A stretch of DNA of 64,000 bases from Nocardia concava NBRC 100430 (GTDB taxonomy: Bacteria; Actinomycetota; Actinomycetes; Mycobacteriales; Mycobacteriaceae). Below the pieces are notes generated by a model. The model was given only the letters and a program-made list of their open reading frames with translations. It made no database searches and was not told where the DNA came from. The position numbers were made by a program, and so were the translations under genes. Positions within the stretch are counted from its first letter, which is position 1. Each line of letters starts with the position of its first letter. Shown one piece after another: positions 19,129 through 27,366 of this stretch. Location: the NCBI RefSeq assembly GCF_000308815.1, contig NZ_BAFX01000086.1, positions 1 through 64,000 on the forward strand, given 5' to 3'.

Positions 19129-21134
19129 TACTTACCCCCTGCGGTGCGGTAGGTCGCCCGTGCGCGGGCGGCGAAGGCCTTGGCCTGCTCCATCTCCGCG
19201 ATGGAGCCATCCAGGGCCGCGTCGATGACACCGACCAGTTCCTGCGCTTGGAAGGCGGTGCCGGCGATCTTGGTCCACGGCTGCACATCGACCAGGTAGC
19301 GGGCGCGCAGCAGCATGGCCAGCTGGCCGCCGTTCATCTCCGGGCAGACCACGGTGCGGTAGCGGCGCAGCACGTCACCGAGGTTGGGCGGGAACGGGTT
19401 CAGATGCCGCAGATGCGCCTGCGCCACCGGGACCCCGCGCCGCCGCGCCCGCCGGCACGCCTCGCCGATCGGCCCGTAGGAGCTGCCCCAGCCGATGAGC
19501 AGCAGTTCGGCGCGCTCCCCCGGATCGTCGACCTCGAGGTCGGGCACCGCGATGCCGTCGATCTTGGCCTGCCGGATGCGCACCATGAGCTCGTGATTGG
19601 CGGGCTCGTAGGAGATATTGCCGCTGCCGTCGGCCTTTTCGAGACCGCCGATGCGGTGGGCGCGGCCCACGGTGCCCGGTACCGCCAACGGCCGGGCCAG
19701 GGTTTCGGGATCGCGCGCGTAGGGCTGGAACGAATCCTCCTCCGCGCCCGCGGGTTCGAAGGCCGGATCGATCGGCTCGAGTTCGGAGACCTGCGGAATC
19801 GCCCACGGCTCCGAACCATTGGCGATCGCGCCGTCCGAGAGCAGCAGCACCGGGGTGCGATAGGTGAGCGCGATGCGCGCGGCCTCCACCGCGGCGTCGA
19901 AGCAGTCCGCGGGTGAGCGCGGCGCGACGACGGCCACCGGCGATTCACCATTGCGCCCGTAGAGCGCCTGCAGCAGATCGGCCTGCTCGGTCTTGGTGGG
20001 CAGACCCGTCGAAGGTCCGCCGCGCTGCACATCGATGATCACCAGCGGCAGTTCGGTCATGACCGCCAGCCCGATGGTCTCGCTCTTGAGCGCCAGCCCG
20101 GGCCCCGACGTGCTGGTCACACCCAGCGCCCCGCCCAGCGAAGCACCGAGCGCCGCACCGATTCCGGCGATCTCGTCCTCGGCCTGGAAGGTGGTGACAC
20201 CGAAGTTCTTGTGCTTGCTCAGTTCGTGCAGGATGTCCGAGGCCGGGGTGATCGGGTAGGTGCCGAGGAACACCGGCAGCCCCGACAGCTGCCCGGCGGT
20301 GACGATGCCGTAGGCGAGCGCGGTATTGCCGGTGATCTGCCGGTAGGTGCCCGGCGGCAGCGTCGCGGGCGCTACCTCGTAGGTGGTGGCGAAGGACTCG
20401 GTGGTTTCGCCATAATTCCAGCCTGCCCGAAATGCGAGGATATTTGCTTCGGCGACATCGGGTGTGGCGGCGAATTTCTCCCGCATGAACTGTTCGGTGC
20501 CGCCGATGGGCCGCCCGTACATCCACGACAGCAATCCGAGCGCGAACATATTCTTCGCGCGCTGCCCATCCTTTTTGCCCACACCGGTCGGTTCGGTTGC
20601 CCCGAGTGTCAAAGATGTCATCGGCACCCGGTGCACGACGAAATCGGTCAGCGTGTCATCGGTGAGCGGATCACCGGTATAGCCGACCTTGGCCAGATTG
20701 CGTTTGGTGAATTCGTCAGTATTAACGATCACCGTGGCCCCGCGGGCCAAATCCTCCAGATTCGCCTTCAGCGCAGCGGGATTCATGGCGACCAGTACGT
20801 CCGGCTGGTCACCCGCGGTGAGGATGTCGTAGTCCGCGATCTGGATCTGGAACGACGACACACCGGGCAGCGTGCCCTGGGGCGCGCGGATCTCGGCCGG
20901 GAAATTCGGTTGGGTGGCAAGGTCATTGCCGAAGGCGGCCGCCTCATGGGTGAAACGATCACCGGTGAGCTGCATACCATCACCGGAGTCGCCCGCGAAG
21001 CGGATTACGACTCTTTCCAGCTTTTCGACTGCCAATTTCCCTGTGGCGCGCCCGTTCCCGGGCGCTGCCACTCCGCCCTCGGGCGGAGTTGTCACAGAGT
21101 CATCCTGCTGCACGGAGTCTTTTCCCTGAGCCAT
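19128..21134 (-). CDS. korA: 2-oxoacid:ferredoxin oxidoreductase, fused gamma-alpha subunit
   Basis: 668 residues with the gamma domain at the N-terminus (about 36-220: FAGDSGDGMQLTG, PNFPAEIRAPQGTLPGVSSFQIQI) fused to the alpha (pyrimidine-binding) domain (from about 240: GNTALAYGIVTAGQLSG, TYPITPASDILHEL, QAEDEIAGIGAALGASLGG, TSTSGPGLALKSE). The substrate segment is RGGPSTGLPTKTEQADL. It forms the KorAB complex with the downstream gene and supplies an oxygen-tolerant alternative to 2-oxoglutarate dehydrogenase in mycobacteria. ATG 21134 follows the divergent spacer; a short polar N-terminus precedes the gamma domain. Confidence 0.95.
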   Translation of the reverse strand: MAQGKDSVQQDDSVTTPPEGGVAAPGNGRATGKLAVEKLERVVIRFAGDSGDGMQLTGDRFTHEAAAFGNDLATQPNFPAEIRAPQGTLPGVSSFQIQIADYDILTAGDQPDVLVAMNPAALKANLEDLARGATVIVNTDEFTKRNLAKVGYTGDPLTDDTLTDFVVHRVPMTSLTLGATEPTGVGKKDGQRAKNMFALGLLSWMYGRPIGGTEQFMREKFAATPDVAEANILAFRAGWNYGETTESFATTYEVAPATLPPGTYRQITGNTALAYGIVTAGQLSGLPVFLGTYPITPASDILHELSKHKNFGVTTFQAEDEIAGIGAALGASLGGALGVTSTSGPGLALKSETIGLAVMTELPLVIIDVQRGGPSTGLPTKTEQADLLQALYGRNGESPVAVVAPRSPADCFDAAVEAARIALTYRTPVLLLSDGAIANGSEPWAIPQVSELEPIDPAFEPAGAEEDSFQPYARDPETLARPLAVPGTVGRAHRIGGLEKADGSGNISYEPANHELMVRIRQAKIDGIAVPDLEVDDPGERAELLLIGWGSSYGPIGEACRRARRRGVPVAQAHLRHLNPFPPNLGDVLRRYRTVVCPEMNGGQLAMLLRARYLVDVQPWTKIAGTAFQAQELVGVIDAALDGSIAEMEQAKAFAARARATYRTAGGK

Positions 21135-21240
21135 GCGCGTGCATCACTTCCTAGTCAGGTGTGAGGTACCAACGCCAAACTACTCCGCAATATTCGCGAC
21201 ACACCCGTGAAGTGCAATGGTTTCGATCAAACAACCGGCG

Positions 21241-22254
21241 TCAGGCGAACAACGCCAGCTGGGTATCGGGCGTGTGCGATCCGGCGGCGCGTACCTCGGG
21301 TTCGGCCGGCCGTTCGCGGTTCAAGCGGTGTTTCTCCAGCAACGGCTCGATTCGGCCGCGTAGCCACGCAGAATACTCCGGAGTGACCGAAGCCCCACGA
21401 CCATACAGTTGCCGGTAGCGCCGCAGCAGCGCCGGGTGGGCCTCGGCCAGCCAGTTGAGGAACCAGCCGCGCGTGGACCCGCGGAGATGCATGGGAAACG
21501 CCGTGACGCCCGCGGCCCCGGCCTCGGCGATGGCGGCGAAGAGCTCGTCCAGATGCGCCTGGGAGTCGGTCAGATACGGAATGACCGGTGCCACCATGAC
21601 ATTCACCGCGAACCCGGCCTCGGCCAGGGCGCGCACCAGCTCGAGCCGCGCTCGCGGCGAGGGTGTGCCCGGTTCGAGGCCCTTGTGCAGCTCCTCGTCG
21701 AGGATCGCGATCGATACCGCCAGATGCACCGGCACCTGCCCGGCCGCCGAGGTGAGCAGCGACAGATCGCGGCGCAGCAGCGTGCCCTTGGTGAGAATGG
21801 AGAACCCGGTGCCGGATTCGGTGAGCGCGCTGATGATCCCCGGCATCAGCCGGTACCGTCCTTCGGCGCGCTGATAGGGATCGGTATTCGTGCCCAATGC
21901 AACGGATTCCCGCCGCCAGGACTTCTTGTGCAGCTCACGCCGCAGGATCGGGACCACGTTGGTCTTGACCACGATCTGCGAGTCGAAGTCCGCGCCCGCA
22001 TCCAGATCGAGATACTCGTGCGTGCCGCGCGCGAAGCAGTAGCGGCACGCGTGCGAGCACCCGCGCATGGGGTTGATGGTCCAGCTGAAGGGCAGGGTGC
22101 TCTCGGGCACCCGGTTCAGGGCGCTCTTGCAGAGCACCTCGTGAAACGTAATGCCCTCGAACTCCGGGGTCTGTACGCTGCGTACGAAACCCGCACGTTC
22201 GAGCCCGGGGAGCGCGCCGTCATCGGCGTTCAGGGTTTGCCTTTGCCACCGCAC
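21241..22254 (-). CDS. Rv2578c family radical SAM protein
   Basis: A 337-residue radical SAM enzyme. The cluster motif CSHACRYC (Cys66, Cys70, Cys73) binds the 4Fe-4S cluster that cleaves S-adenosylmethionine. The sequence follows the M. tuberculosis Rv2578c family closely (MRWQRQ start, GITFHEVLCKSALN, ALGTNTDPYQRAEGRYRLMPGII, HLRGSTRGWFLNWLA). SplB-like relatives repair DNA photoproducts, but the reaction here is unknown. GTG 22254 is the conserved start. A LexA-like box sits directly upstream, pointing to DNA-damage induction. Separately transcribed from the next upstream gene. Confidence 0.92.
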   Translation of the reverse strand: MRWQRQTLNADDGALPGLERAGFVRSVQTPEFEGITFHEVLCKSALNRVPESTLPFSWTINPMRGCSHACRYCFARGTHEYLDLDAGADFDSQIVVKTNVVPILRRELHKKSWRRESVALGTNTDPYQRAEGRYRLMPGIISALTESGTGFSILTKGTLLRRDLSLLTSAAGQVPVHLAVSIAILDEELHKGLEPGTPSPRARLELVRALAEAGFAVNVMVAPVIPYLTDSQAHLDELFAAIAEAGAAGVTAFPMHLRGSTRGWFLNWLAEAHPALLRRYRQLYGRGASVTPEYSAWLRGRIEPLLEKHRLNRERPAEPEVRAAGSHTPDTQLALFA

Positions 22255-22262
22255 TACCCCAG

Positions 22263-22278
22263 TCGAACATGTGTTCTA
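22263..22278 (-). promoter_or_regulatory. LexA (SOS) box upstream of the radical SAM gene
   Basis: TCGAACATGTGTTCTA matches the mycobacterial SOS consensus TCGAAC-N4-GTTCGA with one mismatch. It ends 9 bases upstream of the GTG start at 22254, in a position to block transcription. From memory, a LexA site has also been reported for the M. tuberculosis orthologue Rv2578c. Confidence 0.65.
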
Positions 22279-22285
22279 ACCGCTG

Positions 22286-23272
22286 TCAAGCGATCTTCTG
22301 CGTGTCGGCCTCGATCGGCTGCCCGTTGTAGAAGGCAACCAGGTCCCGAATGGTCTGCTCGGCGGGCCGCGGCCGGTAGCCGAGTTCCTCGGTGGCCTTG
22401 GCGTGTTCGACGATCGGAGCGGCCAGCAGCGCGCCCATGGCGGCCTTGGAGATGCGATCGCTGCCGAACGCCTTGGCGACCGGCTCCATGACCGGCATGC
22501 AGGCGTTGATGACCTTGGCCGGAATCGCGAAGGCGGGCTTCATCTTTCCGTTCACCGCGGCCGCGGTGCGGGTGGCCTGGAACATATCGGTGAAGTGCCC
22601 GCCGAGCAGGTAGTTCTCGCCGGTGCGGCCGCGCTCTCCCGCGAGGATCAGGCCGCCCGCCACGTCACGCACGTCGACCAGGTCGAAGCCGCCGCTGATC
22701 ATGACCGGCACCCGGCCGCGCGCCGCGTCCCACAGCGTGCAGTTGATGCGCGAGTTGGTGTTGTCGACCGGGCCGTACACACCGGTCGGGTTACAGATGA
22801 CCGCGTCCAGACCCTTGTCGACGATCTTGCGCAGTTCGATCTCGCCCTGCCACTTGGAGCGGTCGTACACCGGCAGATCCGGATCGATGGACCGCGGCGA
22901 GCGCTCGTTGATGCGGCCGCCGCAGGAGTACTGGTTGAACGCGTGAATGGAGCTGGTGTGCACCATCCGCCGCACCCCGACCTCGCGCGCGGCGTCGGCG
23001 ACGACCCGCACGCCCTCGGTGTTGACCCGCCAGGCGAGGTCGTTCTTGTGCGCGAGGGTGATGAGCGCGACCAGGTGGTAGACCACCTCGGCCCCGTCGA
23101 GGGCCTGGCGCATGGACGCGGGGTCCAGGACATTGCCGTTGACCCAGGTGACACCGGGCTGGCTCGGGCCGGGGGTTCGATCGATGGCTGTCACCTCGTG
23201 ACCGCGATCCGTAAGCAGGCGAAGCAAATTGGTGCCAAGGAACCCGGCAGCGCCGGTGACTGCGACCTTCAT
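22286..23272 (-). CDS. NAD-dependent epimerase/dehydratase (extended SDR)
   Basis: A 328-residue extended short-chain dehydrogenase. The Rossmann motif GAAGFLG is at 7-13, the acidic NAD-selecting residue at D31, the active-site Thr/Ser in HTSSIH (about 105-110), and the YxxxK pair in YDRSK (Tyr136, Lys140). Downstream, CNPTGVYGPVD and VDVRDVAGGLILA are typical of the 3-beta-hydroxysteroid dehydrogenase/epimerase branch. A perfect KstR-type palindrome lies 13 bases before the start, which suggests a steroid or lipid substrate; the exact reaction is unknown. Its nearest neighbours, the T7SS-like pair, are divergent. Confidence 0.88.
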   Translation of the reverse strand: MKVAVTGAAGFLGTNLLRLLTDRGHEVTAIDRTPGPSQPGVTWVNGNVLDPASMRQALDGAEVVYHLVALITLAHKNDLAWRVNTEGVRVVADAAREVGVRRMVHTSSIHAFNQYSCGGRINERSPRSIDPDLPVYDRSKWQGEIELRKIVDKGLDAVICNPTGVYGPVDNTNSRINCTLWDAARGRVPVMISGGFDLVDVRDVAGGLILAGERGRTGENYLLGGHFTDMFQATRTAAAVNGKMKPAFAIPAKVINACMPVMEPVAKAFGSDRISKAAMGALLAAPIVEHAKATEELGYRPRPAEQTIRDLVAFYNGQPIEADTQKIA

Positions 23273-23285
23273 GGGGATGAGAATA

Positions 23286-23299
23286 TAGAACTTGTTCTA
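23286..23299 (-). promoter_or_regulatory. KstR-type operator
   Basis: TAGAACTTGTTCTA is a perfect inverted repeat (6-base arms, 2-base spacer) and matches the KstR consensus TnnAACnnGTTnnA at every fixed position. It is 13 bases upstream of the epimerase start at 23272 and could also affect the divergent T7SS-like pair. Confidence 0.65.
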
Positions 23300-23454
23300 A
23301 TTTGCAACAACGGCCGCATTGCGGTTGCGCGGCCTCTCGACTCGCCGTCGCACCTCCCCGTGACACCCTCCGAGGAGGCGAACGCCACGCCAGGCTGGAC
23401 GCTCGATGGGATATATTCGGCTCCGCATGTCCACGACGATTGGGGGGCTCTGAT

Positions 23455-23784
23455 ATGGCCGATCTCTCGGTCGACACCGGCGCGGTCCGCGCCTTCGCCG
23501 CCACGCAGGACGGCGTGGCCGCGGATATCGCCGCCCAGGGCGGCCTCGACACCGTCTCCCACGTCGCGGCCATGACTCCGGTCTTCGGACTCATCGGCGC
23601 GGACTTCCTGGCCAGCTTCGCGGTCGCGGAACTACTGCACGATCGCGATATCAATGCCCTCTCGGCGCGCTTCTCCAAACTCGGGCAGGCCGCCTTCGGT
23701 TCCGCGGCCACCTACGACGCCACCGACTCCGAATTCGCGGGCGGACTCGGGAACATCGCCGGGCAGATCGGTGAGCAGGCATGA
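23455..23784 (+). CDS. Type VII secretion substrate-like small protein (EspC/DUF2580-like)
   Basis: A 109-residue helical protein. The opening LSVDTGAVRAFAATQDGVAADIAAQGG resembles ESX-1 secretion-associated (EspC/DUF2580) proteins, and near the C-terminus YDATD (Tyr87-Asp91) fits the YxxxD/E secretion signal of T7SS substrates, followed by a short Gly-rich tail. No ESX core component (EccC, EccD, MycP) is in the window, so the apparatus would be encoded elsewhere. Its stop overlaps the next start (ATGA), so the two proteins are probably made and perhaps exported together. Confidence 0.75.
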   Translation: MADLSVDTGAVRAFAATQDGVAADIAAQGGLDTVSHVAAMTPVFGLIGADFLASFAVAELLHDRDINALSARFSKLGQAAFGSAATYDATDSEFAGGLGNIAGQIGEQA

Positions 23785-25328
23785 GTGGCCTCGAGTCCGG
23801 TGTGATCGGACTGCCGCAGATCCCCAACGACAGCGTGATGGGAGTGGACAACGTGACCACGATTCCGTCCGGCCCGCTCCCCGATGTGCTGCTGGGCACC
23901 CTGCCCGCCGATATGCCGCCGTTCGAGCCGCCCGAATTCGCCTTGTCCCGCAAGGAATTCGAGCAGGGCGGGCCCCAACTCGGCGGCGGCGTACCCGGTG
24001 GCATGCCGGGCGGTACGCCCACTGACGCCCAGGCGGCGGGTGTGCTCGCGCCTGCCCTGGACGGCGCGCACGGTGCGCTCTCCGGCGCACAGCAGACCCT
24101 CGGCACTGCGCAGTCCGTCCTCGCCGACGCGCAGACCGCCCTCGGCAATGTGCCCGCCGCGCTGAACGCCGCCCAGGCCGCGCTCGCGAAGGCCGCCGCG
24201 AATCCGGCCGCGATTCTCCCGGCGCTGCCCGCCGATCCGGTCGGCGATCTCATGAAGGGCCTGGCCCTGCCCGCGATCCCCGGCATGGACGCCCTGTTCA
24301 AGCCGTTCCTGGATCTGCTGCAGAGCTTCGGCACCGGCGTGCTGGGCAATGTCAATCCGACCACCCTGCTCAGCCAGGGTTCGAAGTTCATCGAGTCCGC
24401 GGTACAGGTCGGCGGCGGCGCGCTCAAGACCGTCGAATCCCTGTGGCAGGGCAAGGCTTCCCAGAGCGCGCAGGAGACGGGCAAGCAGGCCGAGAAGCAC
24501 GGCGAGGAGACCACGCAGCGCGGGTTCGATCTGTCGTCGATCACCAATCAGGCCGCGGCCGTGGTGCAGCGCGGCAATATCCAGCTCACGGCCATCGCGC
24601 AGGCGTTCGCCGCCGAGGCCACCGCCATGGCACCGCTGATCCTCACGCCGATCGGTCAGACCACCTTGATCGCCTCGGCGACGCGTCATCTGGCCGAGGC
24701 CGTCACGGTCGTCAACGCCACCCACGGCGAACTGTCCGTCTACACCGCGCAGATGCAGGGCGTCATCGGCCAGCTGCTGGGCCAGGGCGGCGGGCCGAAT
24801 CCGGCCGAGGTCGCGCAGTCGCTGGCGCAGAACGTGGGCCAGCCGATCCTGGAGCAGGCCAAGGGATTGCTCGAAAGCGGTTTGCAGGCAGGCACTCCCG
24901 GCAATCAGCCCGGTAAGACCGATCCGGTGGGCGGCGCGCCCGACACCACCGCCGCGGGTGTCGGCGGAGGCGGCGGGGGTGGTGGCGCCGGAGGCGGCGG
25001 TCTCGGCGGCGGGGGCGGTCTGCCCTCGACACCCGGCGGTCCCGGTTCCTCGATTCCGGGCGGCAAGGTCACCAACCCGGCCAATCCGTTCGGCGCGGCC
25101 ATGGGCGGAGTCGCCGGTATGGGCGGTCCCGCCGGTTCCGGCTTCATGGGCTCCCCCGCCGCGGCCGGCGCGGGCAAGGGCGGCGCGCCCGACGGCCAGC
25201 ACGGCCGCACGGTGCAGCCGCACCAGAGTGCCTCACAGGAAAGCGAACTCACCGGCAATCTGGGCACCTTCGCCCCGGGCGTGATCGGCGAGCCCGACGA
25301 AGAGCCCGCCGACGACGCCGGACAGTAG
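23781..25328 (+). CDS. Putative T7SS-associated protein, Ala/Gly-rich, unknown function
   Basis: 515 residues, translationally coupled to the EspC-like gene. Residues 1-80 are Pro/Gly-rich; about 85-150 hold Ala-rich heptad-like helices (TLGTAQSVLADAQTALGNV); about 155-390 form a helical region with a moderately hydrophobic stretch (ITNQAAAVVQRGNIQLTAIA, ATRHLAEAVTVVNATHGELSVY). The rest is a poly-Gly tract (about 395-415) and a Gly/Ala/Pro tail ending in acidic residues. No signal peptide is visible. The layout (helical body plus disordered Gly-rich tail, paired with a small YxxxD protein) recalls Esp-type substrates, but no family assignment is possible from sequence alone. Confidence 0.65.
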   Translation: MSGLESGVIGLPQIPNDSVMGVDNVTTIPSGPLPDVLLGTLPADMPPFEPPEFALSRKEFEQGGPQLGGGVPGGMPGGTPTDAQAAGVLAPALDGAHGALSGAQQTLGTAQSVLADAQTALGNVPAALNAAQAALAKAAANPAAILPALPADPVGDLMKGLALPAIPGMDALFKPFLDLLQSFGTGVLGNVNPTTLLSQGSKFIESAVQVGGGALKTVESLWQGKASQSAQETGKQAEKHGEETTQRGFDLSSITNQAAAVVQRGNIQLTAIAQAFAAEATAMAPLILTPIGQTTLIASATRHLAEAVTVVNATHGELSVYTAQMQGVIGQLLGQGGGPNPAEVAQSLAQNVGQPILEQAKGLLESGLQAGTPGNQPGKTDPVGGAPDTTAAGVGGGGGGGGAGGGGLGGGGGLPSTPGGPGSSIPGGKVTNPANPFGAAMGGVAGMGGPAGSGFMGSPAAAGAGKGGAPDGQHGRTVQPHQSASQESELTGNLGTFAPGVIGEPDEEPADDAGQ

Positions 25329-25360
25329 GACAACTCCGCGCGAAAGCGCTGGAGCGAAGT

Positions 25361-25404
25361 GATGCCGTGGCGATCGGGGTAGCTGCCCCGATCGCCACGG
25401 CATC
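25361..25404. terminator. Bidirectional hairpin terminator
   Basis: A perfect 19-bp stem (25361-25379 with 25386-25404) has a 6-base loop. It is the longest hairpin in the window and separates the T7SS-like pair from the convergent hydroxysteroid-dehydrogenase-like gene. Confidence 0.85.
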
Positions 25405-25472
25405 GGTGGAGGCCGATGTGCGGCTGTACACCCCGCGGACCCGGCCACCGTTTCAGGCGACGCCCCGGTGGA

Positions 25473-26222
25473 TCACACCGCGGTCGGCCGCGTCTGCGCG
25501 TCTATGCCGCCGTCGATGACGAACTGCGCGCCGTGGATGAACCCGGCCTGCGGGCCGAGCAGATACGTGATGAGCGAGGCGATCTCCTCGGGCTTGCCAT
25601 TGCGGCCGATGGGGGCCACGAAGTTGCGGATGGCCTCACCGTAGCGCGGATCGTCCAAACCGGCTTGCAGCAGCGGGGTTTCGACGCTGCCGGGAGCGAC
25701 GGTGTTGAGCCGCACGCCCGCCGCACCCCATTCGACGGCGCGTTCGCGCACGGCCACGGTGACGGCGTTCTTGGACGACGCGTAGGCGTAGTGCCCCGCG
25801 AAATCCCCGGCCTGGGCGAAGGCCTCGGCCTCGTTGCCCTTGGCGATCGGATTGTCCTCCCACTTGATCTGGGTGGAGGCGACCGACGAAACCACCACGG
25901 CCGCAGCGTTTTCGCCCTTGCGCAGCGCGGGCAGCAGCGCGTCGAGGACGGCGACGGTGGCCCGGTAGTTGATCTCCACCACCAGGTTCGGGTCCGGCAC
26001 CTGCGGCCCGACGCCCGCGCACAGCACCAGTCCGTCGAGCACTCCCCCGGACCGCTCCAGCACCGCCTCGACCGCGGCCGCCCGCGCGTCGGCGTCGGTC
26101 AGGTCGACGGTGATGTCGGCATTGCGCAGGTCGATCCCGATGATGTCGTGCCCGGCGGCCCGCAGGGCGGCGGCGGTGGCCGCGCCGATGCCGGAACCGG
26201 AGCCGGTGATGGCGATCGTCAT
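25473..26222 (-). CDS. 3-alpha-hydroxysteroid dehydrogenase/carbonyl reductase-like SDR
   Basis: 249 residues, closely following the Comamonas 3-alpha-HSD/carbonyl reductase pattern: GSGSGIGAAT (cofactor loop, about 7-16), DGLVLCAGVGPQ (63-74), SSVAS (Ser113 region), YASSK (Tyr147, Lys151), GVRLNTVAPGSVETPLLQAGLDDPRYGE, and the C-terminal HGAQFVIDGGIDAQTRPT. This family oxidises or reduces the 3-hydroxyl of steroids with NAD(H). ATG 26222 is the family start; the open frame extends further upstream into the promoter. A near-match KstR operator lies 9 bases upstream. The regulatory link and family both suggest a role in steroid catabolism. Confidence 0.9.
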   Translation of the reverse strand: MTIAITGSGSGIGAATAAALRAAGHDIIGIDLRNADITVDLTDADARAAAVEAVLERSGGVLDGLVLCAGVGPQVPDPNLVVEINYRATVAVLDALLPALRKGENAAAVVVSSVASTQIKWEDNPIAKGNEAEAFAQAGDFAGHYAYASSKNAVTVAVRERAVEWGAAGVRLNTVAPGSVETPLLQAGLDDPRYGEAIRNFVAPIGRNGKPEEIASLITYLLGPQAGFIHGAQFVIDGGIDAQTRPTAV

Positions 26223-26231
26223 ACCGCCGAT

Positions 26232-26245
26232 TAGAACAAGATCCA
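26232..26245 (-). promoter_or_regulatory. KstR-type operator, one mismatch
   Basis: TAGAACAAGATCCA matches TnnAACnnGTTnnA except for the first T of GTT. It is 9 bases upstream of the 3-alpha-HSD-like start at 26222. The right arm is degenerate, so binding would be weaker than at 23286. Confidence 0.45.
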
Positions 26246-26418
26246 GGAATGCGGACAAGCCCACCGGGACCGGCATCTCAGCCACCGGGACGGCTACGAC
26301 CGGGCGGTCTCGCGCTGGGATACGACAGTTGAGCACTGGCAGTGCAATCGGATCACACCGAGTCCGGATCGGCGGAACGGGTGCCTTCCGGCGAGCCTGC
26401 GGCTAGCATCACTCCCAG

Positions 26419-26438
26419 AACTAGAATCTGTTCTAGTT
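26419..26438 (+). promoter_or_regulatory. 20-bp palindromic operator, KstR-like
   Basis: AACTAGAATCTGTTCTAGTT has perfect 8-base arms and a 4-base centre. Its core TAGAATCTGTTCTA matches the KstR consensus with one mismatch (AAT for AAC), and the extended CTAG flanks are symmetric. It ends 31 bases before the LLM oxidoreductase start. Confidence 0.6.
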
Positions 26439-26469
26439 TTCGCACTGCTCACTGTCGAGAGGACGATCG

Positions 26470-27342
26470 ATGCGCTTCACCTACGCGGAGGCGATGACCA
26501 ACCCGGATTACTACATCCCCCTCGCGCAGGCAGCCGAGGCCGCCGGGTTCCACAGCATCACCGTGGCCGACAGCGTCGCCTACCCGGCCGAGTCGGATTC
26601 CAAGTATCCGTACACCAAGGACGGCAATCGCGAATTCCTCGACGGCAAGCCGTTCATCGAGACCTTCGTGCTGTCGGCCGCCATCGCCGCGGCCACCACC
26701 ACCCTGCGCCTGACCCCGTTCGTGCTCAAGCTGCCGATCCGCCCGCCGGTGCTGGTGGCCAAGCAGGCCAGTTCGCTTGCCCGGCTGAGCAACAACCGCT
26801 TCGCCCTGGGCGTGGGCATCAGCCCGTGGCCGGAGGACTTCGAGATCATGGGCGTGCCGTTCGAGAAGCGCGGCAAGCGAATGGACGAGTGCATCGAGAT
26901 CGTGCGCGGCCTGTCCACCGGCGAATACTTCGAGTACCACGGCGAGTTCTACGACATCCGCAAGATCAAGCTCACCCCCGCCCCGACGAAGCCGCTGCCG
27001 ATCCTGCTCGGCGGCCACAGCGACGCCGCGCTCAAGCGCGCGGTGCGGTTGTGCGACGGCTGGATGCATGCCGGCGGCAACGCCGAAGAACTCGACAAGT
27101 ACCTGGCCCGCATCAATGAGCTGCGCGCGGAGCGGGATCACAAGGGCGACTTCGAGATTCACGCGGTCTCCTACGACGGCTACACCCCGGACGGGGTGAA
27201 GCGCTGCGAGGAGAAGGGCATCACCGACCTGATCATCGGCTTCCGCAACTCCTACGCCAAGGAGCAGGACACCGAGATCCTCGAAGAGAAGATCACCAAG
27301 ATCAAGTGGTACGGCGACAACGTGATCAGCAAGCTGAACTGA
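26470..27342 (+). CDS. LLM class F420-dependent oxidoreductase
   Basis: A 290-residue luciferase-like monooxygenase fold protein, probably using F420 rather than FMN, as most actinobacterial members do. It has the N-terminal EAAGFHSITVADSVAYP, FVLKLPIRPPVLVAKQASSLARLSNNRFALGVGIS (barrel core), GVPFEKRGKRMDECIEIVRGL and PLPILLGGHSDAALKRAVRLCDGWMHAG. The substrate is unknown; the palindrome upstream links it to the KstR-type sites of its neighbours. gagagga upstream of ATG 26470 is a fair ribosome binding site. It ends 24 bases from the convergent mdh stop. Confidence 0.9.
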   Translation: MRFTYAEAMTNPDYYIPLAQAAEAAGFHSITVADSVAYPAESDSKYPYTKDGNREFLDGKPFIETFVLSAAIAAATTTLRLTPFVLKLPIRPPVLVAKQASSLARLSNNRFALGVGISPWPEDFEIMGVPFEKRGKRMDECIEIVRGLSTGEYFEYHGEFYDIRKIKLTPAPTKPLPILLGGHSDAALKRAVRLCDGWMHAGGNAEELDKYLARINELRAERDHKGDFEIHAVSYDGYTPDGVKRCEEKGITDLIIGFRNSYAKEQDTEILEEKITKIKWYGDNVISKLN

Positions 27343-27366
27343 TCACGCTGCCCGCCGCGGCCTGGG

